Shown: positions 17,900 to 26,558 of the stretch, in pieces
How positions within the stretch are numbered: position 1 is the first letter of the stretch
Layout of the letters: every line of letters starts with the position of its first letter
From: Gammaproteobacteria bacterium
GTDB lineage: Bacteria; Pseudomonadota; Gammaproteobacteria; Chromatiales; Chromatiaceae
NCBI GenBank assembly: GCA_020445335.1
Contig: JAGRGU010000079.1
Location: 5,052 to 50,005, forward strand
Length of the DNA stretch: 44,954 bases
Direction of reading: 5' to 3'
Made by a program: the position numbers and the translations under genes
The notes under the pieces: generated by a model
Told to the model about the DNA's origin: nothing
Databases searched by the model: none
Seen by the model: only the letters and a program-made list of their open reading frames with translations

Positions 17900-18406
17900 A
17901 TGAGATTTCCTTGCTATCCCTGGGAGTTGAGATCGCTGTTGACCGGCAAGCCCACCGTGGGCTCGTTGATGGATCTCTGTGATGAGAACTATCGCCTGCT
18001 GTTACGCCTCGCCCCCTTGTTGCGCAATCTACGCGGTTGCCACCGCTCGACGCTGGCGGGCAGTCTCGATCTGCACCTGGAGATTCAGCAGCAGACCCCC
18101 TATACCACACTGGTGCATCTGACCTACCTCTTCTCCCGTGACAGCGGAAATACTCCCGACCCCGACGCGCTGCTGCGCGTCTACCACGACTCGTGCCAGG
18201 TCGAGGTGATCGAACTCAAACAGCATGCGTTGCCGCTGAACAGCGGCATAGTGCTGCCGACGCTGGAGCAGAAGTGGCGTATCAATCTCTTTCTTTCAAA
18301 ATGGCTCGGCTATTGCGTCCAGCAGGGGCATCTTTTCGGTCGCCATTCGCAGCGCCTTTCCGGTGAGACGATCGACCGCAGGAGCGATCGCGCCGCTGCC
18401 TGCTGA
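17900..18406 (+). CDS. DUF1249 (YqiB-like) protein
   Basis: 168 residues; residues 20-150 match the YqiB/DUF1249 family: LMDLCDENYRLLLRLAPLLR, LHLEIQQQTPYTTLVHLTY, VRVYHDSCQVEVIE-like (here LRVYHDSCQVEVIEL), and KWRINLFLSKWLGYCVQQGH. The family is widespread in gammaproteobacteria, often near cpdA/nudF, and its biochemical role is not settled. ATG at 17900. The C-terminal 15 residues are lower in complexity. It stands between a terminator and the iscR promoter. Confidence 0.85.
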   Translation: MRFPCYPWELRSLLTGKPTVGSLMDLCDENYRLLLRLAPLLRNLRGCHRSTLAGSLDLHLEIQQQTPYTTLVHLTYLFSRDSGNTPDPDALLRVYHDSCQVEVIELKQHALPLNSGIVLPTLEQKWRINLFLSKWLGYCVQQGHLFGRHSQRLSGETIDRRSDRAAAC

Positions 18407-18529
18407 ACCGGCCTGCTCCGGGGAACTTTATGCGGTCCTGCGCGCTCACAGTAAGGTAGTGACAGTTGCCCTTTCCACGCCGACCGGCCGAGAGTTGCGG
18501 CGAACCACTCGAATTGCAGGTGATTACAT

Positions 18530-18583
18530 TTGACAAAATTCCAGGGTTAATGCTAGGTTTAAACCGAGTATTTAAGTTGGTAT
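18530..18583 (+). promoter_or_regulatory. iscR promoter with probable IscR operator
   Basis: -35 TTGACA (18530-18535) and -10-like TAGGTT (18554-18559, 18-base spacer). Directly downstream, an imperfect palindrome at 18561-18583 (AAACCGAGT ... AGTTGGTAT) resembles a type-1 IscR site with one base missing in the right half. Autorepression by holo-IscR is the usual pattern. Confidence 0.5.
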
Positions 18584-18619
18584 TTGCCGGCTTCAGACAA
18601 TAATGAAAGGGTTCAAAAA

Positions 18620-19099
18620 ATGAGACTCTCGACCAAAGGACGATATGCAGTAACCGCGATGCTGGATCTGACGTTGCAGGGCGGCGACGGACCGGTAACC
18701 CTGGCGGAAATTTCAGAGACCCAGGGCATTTCGCTCTCTTATCTGGAGCAACTTTTTGCCTGCCTGCGCGGCAAGCAGCTGGTGCGCGGTGTACGCGGCC
18801 CGGGCGGAGGGTACTACCTCGGCCGGCCAGCCGAGGAGATCTCGATCGCGGACATCATCTGCGCGGTCGACGAGTGGGTCGAATTCACCCGTTGTGGCGG
18901 CAAGCGCGACTGCAAGGATGGCAAACGCTGTCTGACGCACAATCTGTGGGATGAACTGAGCAGTGAGATTTTCAATTTTCTCAGCAGCATCAACCTCGCC
19001 GAACTGGTCGAGCGGGGTGGGCTGAAAGAGGAAGGATGCATCAGGGAGGATAACAAAGACGACCTGGTTGCATCGCGTGGCACCACCCGGGCAGCCTGA
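18620..19099 (+). CDS. iscR: Rrf2-family iron-sulfur regulator IscR
   Basis: 159 residues. The N-terminal winged helix ([43 protein letters not shown]) and a cysteine cluster, [16 protein letters not shown] near residue 90-105, match IscR, whose three cysteines and the histidine hold a [2Fe-2S] cluster. The start is at ATG 18620, where the Rrf2 family begins; GAAAGGG precedes it. Normally iscR heads iscRSUA-hscBA-fdx, but here a terminator and an opposite-strand kinase gene follow, so the isc genes must be elsewhere. The tail after residue 145 is poorly conserved. Confidence 0.88.
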   Translation: MRLSTKGRYAVTAMLDLTLQGGDGPVTLAEISETQGISLSYLEQLFACLRGKQLVRGVRGPGGGYYLGRPAEEISIADIICAVDEWVEFTRCGGKRDCKDGKRCLTHNLWDELSSEIFNFLSSINLAELVERGGLKEEGCIREDNKDDLVASRGTTRAA

Positions 19100-19132
19100 T
19101 CCCGGAACAGTGATGTAGTTTGGTTGTTGTGC

Positions 19133-19165
19133 ATGCAAAGGCCGCCTTTCTGGCGGCCTTTGCAT
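19133..19165. terminator. Bidirectional terminator between iscR and the sensor kinase
   Basis: ATGCAAAGGCCGCC (19133-19146) and GGCGGCCTTTGCAT (19152-19165) form a perfect 14-base stem with a five-base loop. A and T tracts in the stem serve both directions, suiting the convergent genes. Confidence 0.8.
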
Positions 19166-19183
19166 GTCTGCGTTACAGACGGA

Positions 19184-21124
19184 TCAGGAGAGCGGAATCT
19201 GTACGCTGACCCGGTTCCCCTCCGTGGCGGCGGGTGAAATGGAGATTTCACCACCGTGCGCCTCGACGATCCGCTTGACGATTCCGAGTCCCAGTCCGGT
19301 GCCGGAGCTCTTGGTTGTGAAGAACGGTTCGAACAGCCTCCCGGCGATCTCCGCTGGAATGGGGGTTCCCGGATTGGTGACCTCCAGCGTCAGCATGCCC
19401 AGCGCCTCATCGCATGCCAGTCGCCAGACGATGACCGCGGCGTCGGGTGAGGCCTCCGCGGCGTTGTTATGGATGTTCAGCAGCACCTGCTGCAATCGGT
19501 CGCTGTCGGCGCTCACACTCAGCGGCCGCTCGCCGGCACGCAGCTCGTGCCGTTGTTGACGCTGCGCCGCAATCTCCGCCCTGCCGTTGAGGAACTCGCG
19601 CACGAACGCTGTCATCTCCACACTGCCGAGCGACAACTCCAGCGGCTTGGCGTAGAGCAGCATCTCCTCCAGCAGACGCGTCAGGCGGGCGGTCTCCTGC
19701 CGGGCGAGCGCAAGCCGTTTCTCCGCCGGCGGCTCCTGCTGGCTGCGCTGCATATAGTCCAGCGCCATGCCGATAGTCGACAGCGGGCTGCGAATCTCAT
19801 GCGCGATCCCGGAGGCGAAGCCACCGATGGCCGCCAGCCGGGCGTGTTCCGAGAGTTTCACCGTGCGCCCGAAACTGTGGGTCACGAGTTTCGCGATATT
19901 GCTGATCAGTTCCAGATGTTCCCGCGTGTAGAGACCGGGATGGTCGGTGGCGAACGCCAGCACCCCCGGGATCGGGCTCTGATCGCTGATCGGCAGGAAG
20001 ATCGCGTCGCGTAGACCTCGCTCCACCATATGGTTGAGAAACTCGTACTCAGGGTGGTCGGCGGCGGTCTCCTTCATATCCGGGATGTGCAGCGGCTGAT
20101 CCGTTTCGAGCGCTTTCAGAAGCAGTGTGTTGCGGAGTCTGAAGCGTTTTTTCTGCGACAGTTCCGGGCTGCCGCCACGATAGCTTTTCTCCAGCGTTAT
20201 GAGCGTCCCGTCGCCGCTGACGAAGAGTGCGCCGACCCAGTCCAGCGGCAGCAGTTGCGGGAACTGTTCGGCGACGAAGCAGAGGGTATCGTTCAGATCC
20301 GACCCCTGCTGAATCCGGTCGATGAGCTGAAATATGGCGTGCAGACGGCTCGACATCAGGTTAAACGAGGAGGTCAACGAAGCGAGTTCGTCGCTGCCGG
20401 CCAGGGGTACCCGAAAGCCGAAATCGCCCTGCGCGGCGACGCGGAAGCCCTTGACCGCACGGCTGAGCGGCCGCAGCACGCTGTAGTAGAACCAGATCAG
20501 TATGCCGAGCGTGACGGCGGTGACGACGATCAGCGCCAGCCAGTAGATTCTGTTGACCTGATCGAGATGGTCGCTGGCGACCCGCTGGATCTGCGAGCGC
20601 AGCACATCGATCGCTTCGCCGAGCGGAAACTGGTTGAGAGTGATGTATTTGGCAGCCTCCAGCAGCCTCGGGCCATGCTCCTCCATGCCCAGGGTCTGTT
20701 CGAGCCCCGCCTTGAACTCGCTCCATGCCTCCTCGACCGACATCACCGCCTGCTTGATCGCAGGGTTCATGTCAGGCCTGAAGTCCTGCGCCCTGTCGGT
20801 CAGTGAAGTGTCGAAAGTGCCTCGCATGAAGGCGTCCTGAATCTCATCGAAAAGGTTGATCTGCTTACGGATTTCACGATAGTAGAGCTTCAGGTCGCGC
20901 TGATAGGCGGCGTCGTCGGGCGGGCTGTTGCCGGCGTAGTTGATCGCCAGTTCCACCAACCCCTGGTCGACGTGCTGCAGGCGCGCGGTGATATTCAACA
21001 GTGTATTGAAGGCACGCTGCTCATCCACCGCCGGCATGGTCAGTGCCACCAGACTGCCGAACAGCGCCAGAATGAGCAGCAGCGCGGCAGTGATCTGGAA
21101 CTTCAGGCTTTTGTAAAGGCGCAT
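19184..21124 (-). CDS. Orphan sensor histidine kinase
   Basis: About 646 residues. A first membrane helix (about 9-30), a periplasmic helical sensor of about 160 residues, a second helix (IYWLALIVVTAVTLGILIWF), a HAMP linker, a GAF-like domain (about 270-415), HisKA with the phospho-acceptor in GIAHEIRSPLS, and an HATPase_c domain ending in TGLGLGIVKRIVEAHGG. Two starts are possible (21142 or ATG 21124); the latter begins right before the helix. No response regulator gene is adjacent, so the partner is unknown. Convergent with iscR and divergent from prmB. Confidence 0.88.
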   Translation of the reverse strand: MRLYKSLKFQITAALLLILALFGSLVALTMPAVDEQRAFNTLLNITARLQHVDQGLVELAINYAGNSPPDDAAYQRDLKLYYREIRKQINLFDEIQDAFMRGTFDTSLTDRAQDFRPDMNPAIKQAVMSVEEAWSEFKAGLEQTLGMEEHGPRLLEAAKYITLNQFPLGEAIDVLRSQIQRVASDHLDQVNRIYWLALIVVTAVTLGILIWFYYSVLRPLSRAVKGFRVAAQGDFGFRVPLAGSDELASLTSSFNLMSSRLHAIFQLIDRIQQGSDLNDTLCFVAEQFPQLLPLDWVGALFVSGDGTLITLEKSYRGGSPELSQKKRFRLRNTLLLKALETDQPLHIPDMKETAADHPEYEFLNHMVERGLRDAIFLPISDQSPIPGVLAFATDHPGLYTREHLELISNIAKLVTHSFGRTVKLSEHARLAAIGGFASGIAHEIRSPLSTIGMALDYMQRSQQEPPAEKRLALARQETARLTRLLEEMLLYAKPLELSLGSVEMTAFVREFLNGRAEIAAQRQQRHELRAGERPLSVSADSDRLQQVLLNIHNNAAEASPDAAVIVWRLACDEALGMLTLEVTNPGTPIPAEIAGRLFEPFFTTKSSGTGLGLGIVKRIVEAHGGEISISPAATEGNRVSVQIPLS

Positions 21125-21287
21125 GGTCGGGGATGGTCGCACGAGTCGTTGCGCTCAGACTGCCGCAATCGGATGTGGTTCACAAGCGGTGGAACGCAAG
21201 CGCTTTCAACGCGGTCGGGGGGTGCGCGATTTTCGCTCTCTCCAGTCAAATCGGCTATCATGCCCCAATTTCGCCGGCGCTCTCGCA

Positions 21288-22196
21288 ATGCAACAGGATA
21301 CAGAGTCTCTGGAGACCATTCGCGACTTCATCCGTTGGGGCGCGAGCCGTTTCAACAGGGCGGAACTCTGCTACGGTCACGGTACCGACAACGCCCTCGA
21401 CGAAGCGCTGGTACTGGTGCTGCATGCGCTCTCCCTGCCCGCCGACCTTCCTTTGGCCTATCTCGACGCCCGCGTTACCGCGAGCGAGAAGCGCGACATT
21501 CTGTCGCTGCTGACCCAGCGAGTCGATCAGCGGGTTCCCGCAGCCTATCTGACCAATGAGGCCCGCTTTGCCGGCCTCGATTTCTACATTAACGATCATG
21601 TGCTGGTACCGCGCTCGCCCATCGCCGAGTTGATCGTGCAGGAGTTCTCGCCCTGGGTTTCGGCGAACTCGGTCGGGCGGGTGCTGGACCTCTGCACCGG
21701 CAGCGGCTGCATCGCCATCGGCTGTGCCTACGCCTTTCCGGATGCGAGCGTCGATGCGGTGGATCTCTCGCCAACCGCGCTGGAGGTGGCGCAGATCAAC
21801 ATCGCCCGTCATGAACTCGGCGACCGGGTCGAGGCGATCCAGTCCGATCTGTTCAACAGCCTGCGCGGGCGGCAATACGATCTGATCGTCAGCAATCCGC
21901 CCTATGTGAGCCAGGAGGAGTACCTCTCGCTGCCGCTGGAGTACCATCGGGAGCCGATCATCGGCCTGGAAGCGGGACCGGATGGTCTCGATCTGGTATC
22001 GCGTATACTCAGCGACAGCAGCGACTATCTGGAACCCGACGGGGTGCTGATCGTCGAGGTTGGCAGCAGCGCCGAGGCGCTGATACGGCGCTATCCGGAG
22101 GTGCCGTTCATGTGGCTCGATTTCAAGCATGGCGGTGATGGCGTGTTTCTGCTGAGCGCCGAACAGCTGGCCGAGTATCAGGCCTTTTTCGATTGA
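21288..22196 (+). CDS. prmB: 50S ribosomal protein L3 glutamine methyltransferase PrmB
   Basis: 302 residues. It methylates a glutamine of ribosomal protein L3, aiding 50S assembly. The SAM motif is LDLCTGSGCIAIGCAYAF, the catalytic motif NPPY, and the N-terminal helical domain carries ETIRDFIRWGASRFN, typical of PrmB rather than PrmC. The start is the ATG at 21288; the in-frame extension upstream is composed of unlikely residues. Divergent from the sensor kinase. The 157 bases between prmB and hemN hold no feature I can name. Confidence 0.92.
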   Translation: MQQDTESLETIRDFIRWGASRFNRAELCYGHGTDNALDEALVLVLHALSLPADLPLAYLDARVTASEKRDILSLLTQRVDQRVPAAYLTNEARFAGLDFYINDHVLVPRSPIAELIVQEFSPWVSANSVGRVLDLCTGSGCIAIGCAYAFPDASVDAVDLSPTALEVAQINIARHELGDRVEAIQSDLFNSLRGRQYDLIVSNPPYVSQEEYLSLPLEYHREPIIGLEAGPDGLDLVSRILSDSSDYLEPDGVLIVEVGSSAEALIRRYPEVPFMWLDFKHGGDGVFLLSAEQLAEYQAFFD

Positions 22197-22353
22197 TGGT
22201 TTACATGAAAGATTATCAGGAGCGTGTCGAATGACAGCACCGCAGCGTGCACCACGGGTCCGAGCGCGGGCGGATCGGGCTGGTTTCGGATCGTCGTCGC
22301 GGCGGATCGGCGCCACGATCAGTTATGCTCCGATTGCCGGCGAGGGGCGTTGA

Positions 22354-23739
22354 ATGGACCAGTCACTGATATTCGATCTGGAGCTTATCCACAAGTACGA
22401 CCATGCCGGGCCACGCTATACCTCCTATCCGACCGCGCCGCAGTTCCACGAAGGTTTCGGCGAGCGCGAGTATCGTGATGCCGTGGCCGAGAGCAACCGC
22501 AGCGGGCAGCCGCTGTCGCTCTACTTCCATATCCCATTCTGCGACACAGTCTGTTTCTACTGCGCCTGCAACAAGATCGCCACCAAGGATCGTGGCCTAG
22601 CATCCCCCTATCTGCAGCGCCTCTTTCGCGAGATCGAGATGCAGAGTGCACTGTTCGACCCGGCGCGCAAGGTGGAGCAGCTGCATTGGGGCGGCGGCAC
22701 GCCCACCTTCATCAGCCACCGGCAGATGCGTGAGCTGATGGAGGTCACGCGCGGCAACTTCGATCTCGCCGGCGACGATGAGGGCGAGTTTTCGATCGAG
22801 ATCGATCCGCGCGAGGCGACCGCCGAGACCATCGCCATGCTGCGCGACGTCGGCTTCAACCGGCTCAGCATGGGTGTGCAGGATCTGGATCCCAGGGTGC
22901 AGAAGGCGGTCAACCGCATCCAGACCGAGGCGGAGACCATGACGGTGCTGGATGCGGCCCGCGAGCAGGGATTCCGCTCGGTCAGCATCGATCTGATCTA
23001 CGGCCTGCCGTTTCAGACCGCCGACAGCTTCCTGCATACGCTCGACCGGATCATCGAGGTCGCTCCGGATCGACTCTCGGTCTTCAACTACGCGCACCTG
23101 CCCACGATCTTCAAGCCGCAGCGGCGCATCAACGCCGAGGATCTGCCACCGGCGCAGGTCAAGCTGGAGATACTGCAGCGAACCATCGAACATCTGCAGC
23201 AGGCGGGGTACGTCTACATCGGCATGGACCATTTCGCCCGTCCCGACGACGAACTGGCGATCGCCCAGCGCGAGGGGACGCTCTACCGTAATTTCCAGGG
23301 CTACTCGACCCACTCCGAGTGCGATCTGGTGGCGATGGGGGTTACCTCGATCAGCATGGTGGCAGGCACCTACAGCCAGAACGTCCGCGATCTGGAGGCT
23401 TACTATCAGCGCATCGACGCGGGTCGGCTGCCGCTCTTCAGAGGCATCGCGCTGAACCGGGACGACCTCGTCCGGCGCGACGTTATCACCCGCCTGATCT
23501 GCAACTTCGTACTCGACTTCGGCGATATCGAACGGCAGTGGTCCATCGGCTTCGAAGAGTACTTCGGCGAAGATCTGGCGAGACTGCGGCCGATGGAGGC
23601 GGATGGTCTGCTGCAGATGGATGCCCGGGGTATCCGGGTGTTGCCGCGCGGCCGCTTGTTGATCCGCAACATCTGCATGGTGTTCGACAGTTACCTGCCG
23701 CCGGCGACGCAGCAGAAAGGCTTCTCCAAGGTGATCTGA
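22354..23739 (+). CDS. hemN: Oxygen-independent coproporphyrinogen III oxidase
   Basis: 461 residues. A radical SAM enzyme that decarboxylates coproporphyrinogen III to protoporphyrinogen IX in haem synthesis without oxygen. The 4Fe-4S motif is CDTVCFYCAC, with the preceding FHIPF; GGGTPTF and LIYGLPFQT are the usual SAM-contact segments. Full length, so a true HemN and not the shorter HemW. ATG at 22354 with GAGGGG upstream. No clear Fnr box was found. nikR follows after 13 bases and may be co-transcribed. Confidence 0.95.
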   Translation: MDQSLIFDLELIHKYDHAGPRYTSYPTAPQFHEGFGEREYRDAVAESNRSGQPLSLYFHIPFCDTVCFYCACNKIATKDRGLASPYLQRLFREIEMQSALFDPARKVEQLHWGGGTPTFISHRQMRELMEVTRGNFDLAGDDEGEFSIEIDPREATAETIAMLRDVGFNRLSMGVQDLDPRVQKAVNRIQTEAETMTVLDAAREQGFRSVSIDLIYGLPFQTADSFLHTLDRIIEVAPDRLSVFNYAHLPTIFKPQRRINAEDLPPAQVKLEILQRTIEHLQQAGYVYIGMDHFARPDDELAIAQREGTLYRNFQGYSTHSECDLVAMGVTSISMVAGTYSQNVRDLEAYYQRIDAGRLPLFRGIALNRDDLVRRDVITRLICNFVLDFGDIERQWSIGFEEYFGEDLARLRPMEADGLLQMDARGIRVLPRGRLLIRNICMVFDSYLPPATQQKGFSKVI

Positions 23740-23752
23740 GCAAACCGGGCCA

Positions 23753-24226
23753 ATGGAAAGGATCACCATCTCCCTGGACGATGAGCTCGCGGCGCAGTTC
23801 GACCGCTTCCTGGCGCGGCGCGGCTACCGCAACCGCTCCGAGGCGATCCGCGATCTGCTGCGTGGGCAGCTGGAGTTGGAACGGCTCACCAACCACGAGG
23901 AGGGGGAGTGCGTCGGCACCCTGACCTACATCTACAATCACCACGAGCGCGAACTCGCCAGCAAGCTGACCCGGGCGCAGCACCACCATCACGATCTCTC
24001 CCTGTCCACGCTGCACGTGCATCTGGACCACGACCACTGCATGGAGACGCTGGTGCTCAACGGTCCCACGCGGCGCGTGCGCGAGTTCGCCAACTCGTTG
24101 ATCTCCAGCCCCGGCGTGCGCCACGGAAAACTCTACCTGGTACCGGTGGAGAGCGATCACAAGAGCCATAGCCATGGCCAGAGTCAAACCCCCTCGAGCC
24201 ACAGTCACAAGCGACCGCAGACCTGA
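23753..24226 (+). CDS. nikR: Nickel-responsive repressor NikR with His-rich tail
   Basis: 157 residues. An N-terminal ribbon-helix-helix (MERITISLDDELAAQFDRFL) binds DNA; the C-terminal ACT-like domain carries the nickel ligands H77, H88, H90 and C96, one off from the E. coli numbering H76, H87, H89, C95. A run of four histidines lies at 77-80. After residue 135 there is an unusual extension with many histidines (DHKSHSHGQ, SSHSHK). NikR represses nickel uptake when nickel is plentiful. It sits next to cbiM/cbiQ, its likely target. Linked upstream to hemN. Confidence 0.93.
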   Translation: MERITISLDDELAAQFDRFLARRGYRNRSEAIRDLLRGQLELERLTNHEEGECVGTLTYIYNHHERELASKLTRAQHHHHDLSLSTLHVHLDHDHCMETLVLNGPTRRVREFANSLISSPGVRHGKLYLVPVESDHKSHSHGQSQTPSSHSHKRPQT

Positions 24227-24294
24227 GTGACGCAGCCGAAGAGACGGGGCCGGGCAACGCTTCGCTGCCCCAGGTCAATGCAACGAACTCCGAA

Positions 24295-24321
24295 ATCATA
24301 ATAATTATAAATTCATCATAA
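24295..24321 (+). promoter_or_regulatory. Possible NikR operator or promoter before cbiM
   Basis: An AT-rich island in GC-rich surroundings. ATCATAA occurs twice as a direct repeat, at 24295-24301 and 24315-24321, 20 bases apart (same helix face), with TTATAA between. It is not the classic E. coli palindrome, so this is only a candidate. Confidence 0.3.
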
Positions 24322-24409
24322 CTGTGTAGACTGATCTTTCAGGCAAGCGCCCGATACGAAAATATGCACCGTCGGCGCGATTGCAGGCCAGATCGACAGG
24401 AGAGAGGTC

Positions 24410-25024
24410 ATCGCCCATATTCCGGACGGAATCGTTGCGCTGCCGGTGATCGCGGCGGCCACCAGCGGCACTCTGCTGCTGCTGGGACTGGCGCTGCGCC
24501 GCCTGCGCAGCGAGCAGATACCGCAGACCGCGATGCTGGGAGCGGTCTTTTTTCTCGCTTCGTTGATCAGCATTCCAATCGGTCCCGGCGGGGTGCATCT
24601 GCTCTTCTCCGGGTTGATGGGAGTGGTGCTCGGCTGGGCCGCGATCCCCGCCATTCTGGTGGCGCTGCTGCTGCAGACGCTGCTGGTCGGGCATGGTGGT
24701 TTGCTGGTACTCGGCGTCAATGCGTTGCATATCATGCTGCCGGCGCTGCTCTGCGCGCTGTTGCTGGCACCATTGCTGCGTCGCCGGTCACCGCTTCAAC
24801 CGTTTCATGTCGGCGCCGCCGCCGGCGCCCTCGGGTGCCTGGCTAGCAGCGCTCTGGTGGCCATGACGCTGGCGCTGAGCGGCGAGGAGTATCTCACCGC
24901 CGCCAGGCTGATCGTAATCAGCCACCTGCCGGTGGCGGTTATCGAGGCGGCGGTCAGCGGTGCCTCTATCGCGCTGATTCACCGTGTCTCTCCGCGGTTG
25001 CTGAGTGCCGGCGGTCAAGCCTGA
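24410..25024 (+). CDS. cbiM: CbiM/NikM-like substrate-binding subunit of a nickel/cobalt ECF transporter
   Basis: About 204 residues with several membrane helices. The hallmark HIPDG near the N-terminus (codons from 24416) and GPGGVHLLFSGLMGVVLGWAA, with LLVGHGGLLVLGVNALHI, identify CbiM/NikM, whose N-terminal amine and histidines hold the metal. The region around HIPDG has no ATG, GTG or TTG in frame; the nearest conventional start, GTG 24446, would delete the metal site. I place the start at ATC 24410, which has AGGAGAGAGG upstream, or else the ATG has been lost. It follows nikR, so nickel is the likely substrate. Confidence 0.8.
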   Translation: MAHIPDGIVALPVIAAATSGTLLLLGLALRRLRSEQIPQTAMLGAVFFLASLISIPIGPGGVHLLFSGLMGVVLGWAAIPAILVALLLQTLLVGHGGLLVLGVNALHIMLPALLCALLLAPLLRRRSPLQPFHVGAAAGALGCLASSALVAMTLALSGEEYLTAARLIVISHLPVAVIEAAVSGASIALIHRVSPRLLSAGGQA

Positions 25025-25060
25025 TCGCGTCGCAGGCCCGCAGCGAATGAGCCGGCGACA

Positions 25061-25828
25061 GTGTCCGCGCCACTCCTCCTGAATCAGCCGCGGGCGAATC
25101 TGCTCGAGCATTGGGACCCGCGACTGCGAATCCTGGTTGCCTTGCTATGGGCGTTGACCGTGGTATCGCTGCAACACCCCGGCACACTACTTCTTGCGTT
25201 TGTCGCCGTGCTGTTTGCCCTGGTGCGGCTCGAACTGCTTTCGAGCGCTTTGCTGCGGCGCCTGCTACCGCTCGAGACGCTGATGCTGTTGCTGCTGATG
25301 CTGCTGCCGTTCACGCTGCAGCGCGGCGGGGTCTGGTTCCAATTTGGGCCGTTGACCGCTTACTGGTCGGGACTGGAGCGTGCGCTCGGTGTGACGTTGA
25401 AGGCCAACAGCGTGGTTCTGGCGTTGTTTCCGCTGGTCGGCACACTATCACAGGCCGAGCTGGCCGGGGCGTTGTCGCGCCTGGGCACGCCGCACAAACT
25501 GGTGCTGCTGTTGCAGCTGACGCTGCGCTACATCGGCGTTCTGCAACTTGAATACCAGCGCTTGCGGCAGGCGATGATGGTGCGTGCCTTTCGCCTCGGC
25601 AGCGACCTGCACAGCCTGAAGACGCTGGGCTGGTTGATCGGCATGCTGCTGGTGCGCTCTCTGGAGCGTTCGGAGAGGGTGCTGGCGGCGATGAAGTGCC
25701 GCGGTTTCGATGGGCGACTGCCGGGAATCGGTGAGAGGCTGGATTGGCGTGTCGCCGATACCACGAGAGCGCTGCTGTCGGCTCTGCTGCTTGCTGTTCT
25801 CGTCGGCGCGGATTTGTTGCTCGGGTGA
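25061..25828 (+). CDS. cbiQ: Energy-coupling-factor transmembrane subunit CbiQ
   Basis: 255 residues, about five membrane helices. The cytoplasmic coupling helices carry the EcfT signature: FRLGSDLHSLKTLG and, near residue 215, MKCRGFDGRLPG (the Ala-Arg-Gly-like motif that contacts the ATPase; here CRG). Start GTG at 25061. It should connect CbiM to an ATPase, yet only 73 bases separate the stop from the end of lutC on the other strand, and no CbiO gene is present. Confidence 0.85.
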   Translation: MSAPLLLNQPRANLLEHWDPRLRILVALLWALTVVSLQHPGTLLLAFVAVLFALVRLELLSSALLRRLLPLETLMLLLLMLLPFTLQRGGVWFQFGPLTAYWSGLERALGVTLKANSVVLALFPLVGTLSQAELAGALSRLGTPHKLVLLLQLTLRYIGVLQLEYQRLRQAMMVRAFRLGSDLHSLKTLGWLIGMLLVRSLERSERVLAAMKCRGFDGRLPGIGERLDWRVADTTRALLSALLLAVLVGADLLLG

Positions 25829-25901
25829 TGGGAAAGCGGTGAAGCTTTGAGTCGCAGGTGGATGACCCAGACGAGTCTCCATCGATCGACTGACGCCGCT
25901 A

Positions 25902-26558
25902 CTACGCTTCCGTCAACACCAGAACGATCAGTTCGACCGGACCGTGAACACCGTAAGCGAGCGTCTGCTCGATATCGGCGCTCTTGGATGGACCGGAGAT
26001 CAGCAGCGCATTGGTCGGCAGGCCGTTCTGCCACTGCTCGCGGGCGACCAGATCGGCAAAGGTATCGAATATTCGCTCTGCTTTGAGCAAGGCGATATGG
26101 ATCGGCGGCACCAGCGAGAAGGTGCGGGGTTCCGCACTGTCCGGCCAGAGCACCAGCGTGCCGGTCTCGGCGATCGCCGCGTGGGTTGAGGTCAACGCCG
26201 CATCGATATCGCTGAAGAGCTGCTCCTGCCACTCTTCGATCTCTCCTGTCAGCGTTCGGAGCGGACCGTCGCTTGTGCCCCATGCTGCGCCAATCGCACT
26301 GCCGTACTCCGTTGGCGGTGAGTAGAGCAGTGTACCTATCCCTTTCTCGGAGACCAGCTCCTTCAGCAGATCGATCCAGCCGTTGTCGGGAACGATGTGG
26401 ACCTCGGCGCGTACCGACTCCATGCGTTGGCTGAACCGTTCAATGCGTTGCGCGGGACTCCAGCGCGCCAGTGGAACCGGAGTCTGTTCAGCCGTTTCAG
26501 GCAGGCCGGGCCCGGCCTCTTTGAGCCTTTTCAGGATATTGCTGCGTGCGTCATTCAT
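25902..26558 (-). CDS. lutC: L-lactate utilisation protein LutC
   Basis: 218 residues, a LUD-domain (DUF162) protein. Recognisable segments are GIGTLLYSPPTEYGSAIG, the ATHAAIAETGTLVL-like stretch (here STHAAIAETGTLVLW), and SLVPPIHIALL, with a C-terminal GPSKSADIEQTLAYGVHGP. With LutA and LutB it forms the iron-sulfur L-lactate dehydrogenase system that oxidises L-lactate to pyruvate. Its start overlaps the lutB stop by eight bases, indicating one operon. Last gene of the operon. Confidence 0.93.
   Translation of the reverse strand: MNDARSNILKRLKEAGPGLPETAEQTPVPLARWSPAQRIERFSQRMESVRAEVHIVPDNGWIDLLKELVSEKGIGTLLYSPPTEYGSAIGAAWGTSDGPLRTLTGEIEEWQEQLFSDIDAALTSTHAAIAETGTLVLWPDSAEPRTFSLVPPIHIALLKAERIFDTFADLVAREQWQNGLPTNALLISGPSKSADIEQTLAYGVHGPVELIVLVLTEA

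Noticed and set aside
22197..22353. An Fnr box upstream of hemN
   Set aside because: hemN is often Fnr-controlled, but no TTGAT-N4-ATCAA-like site could be found in the gap.
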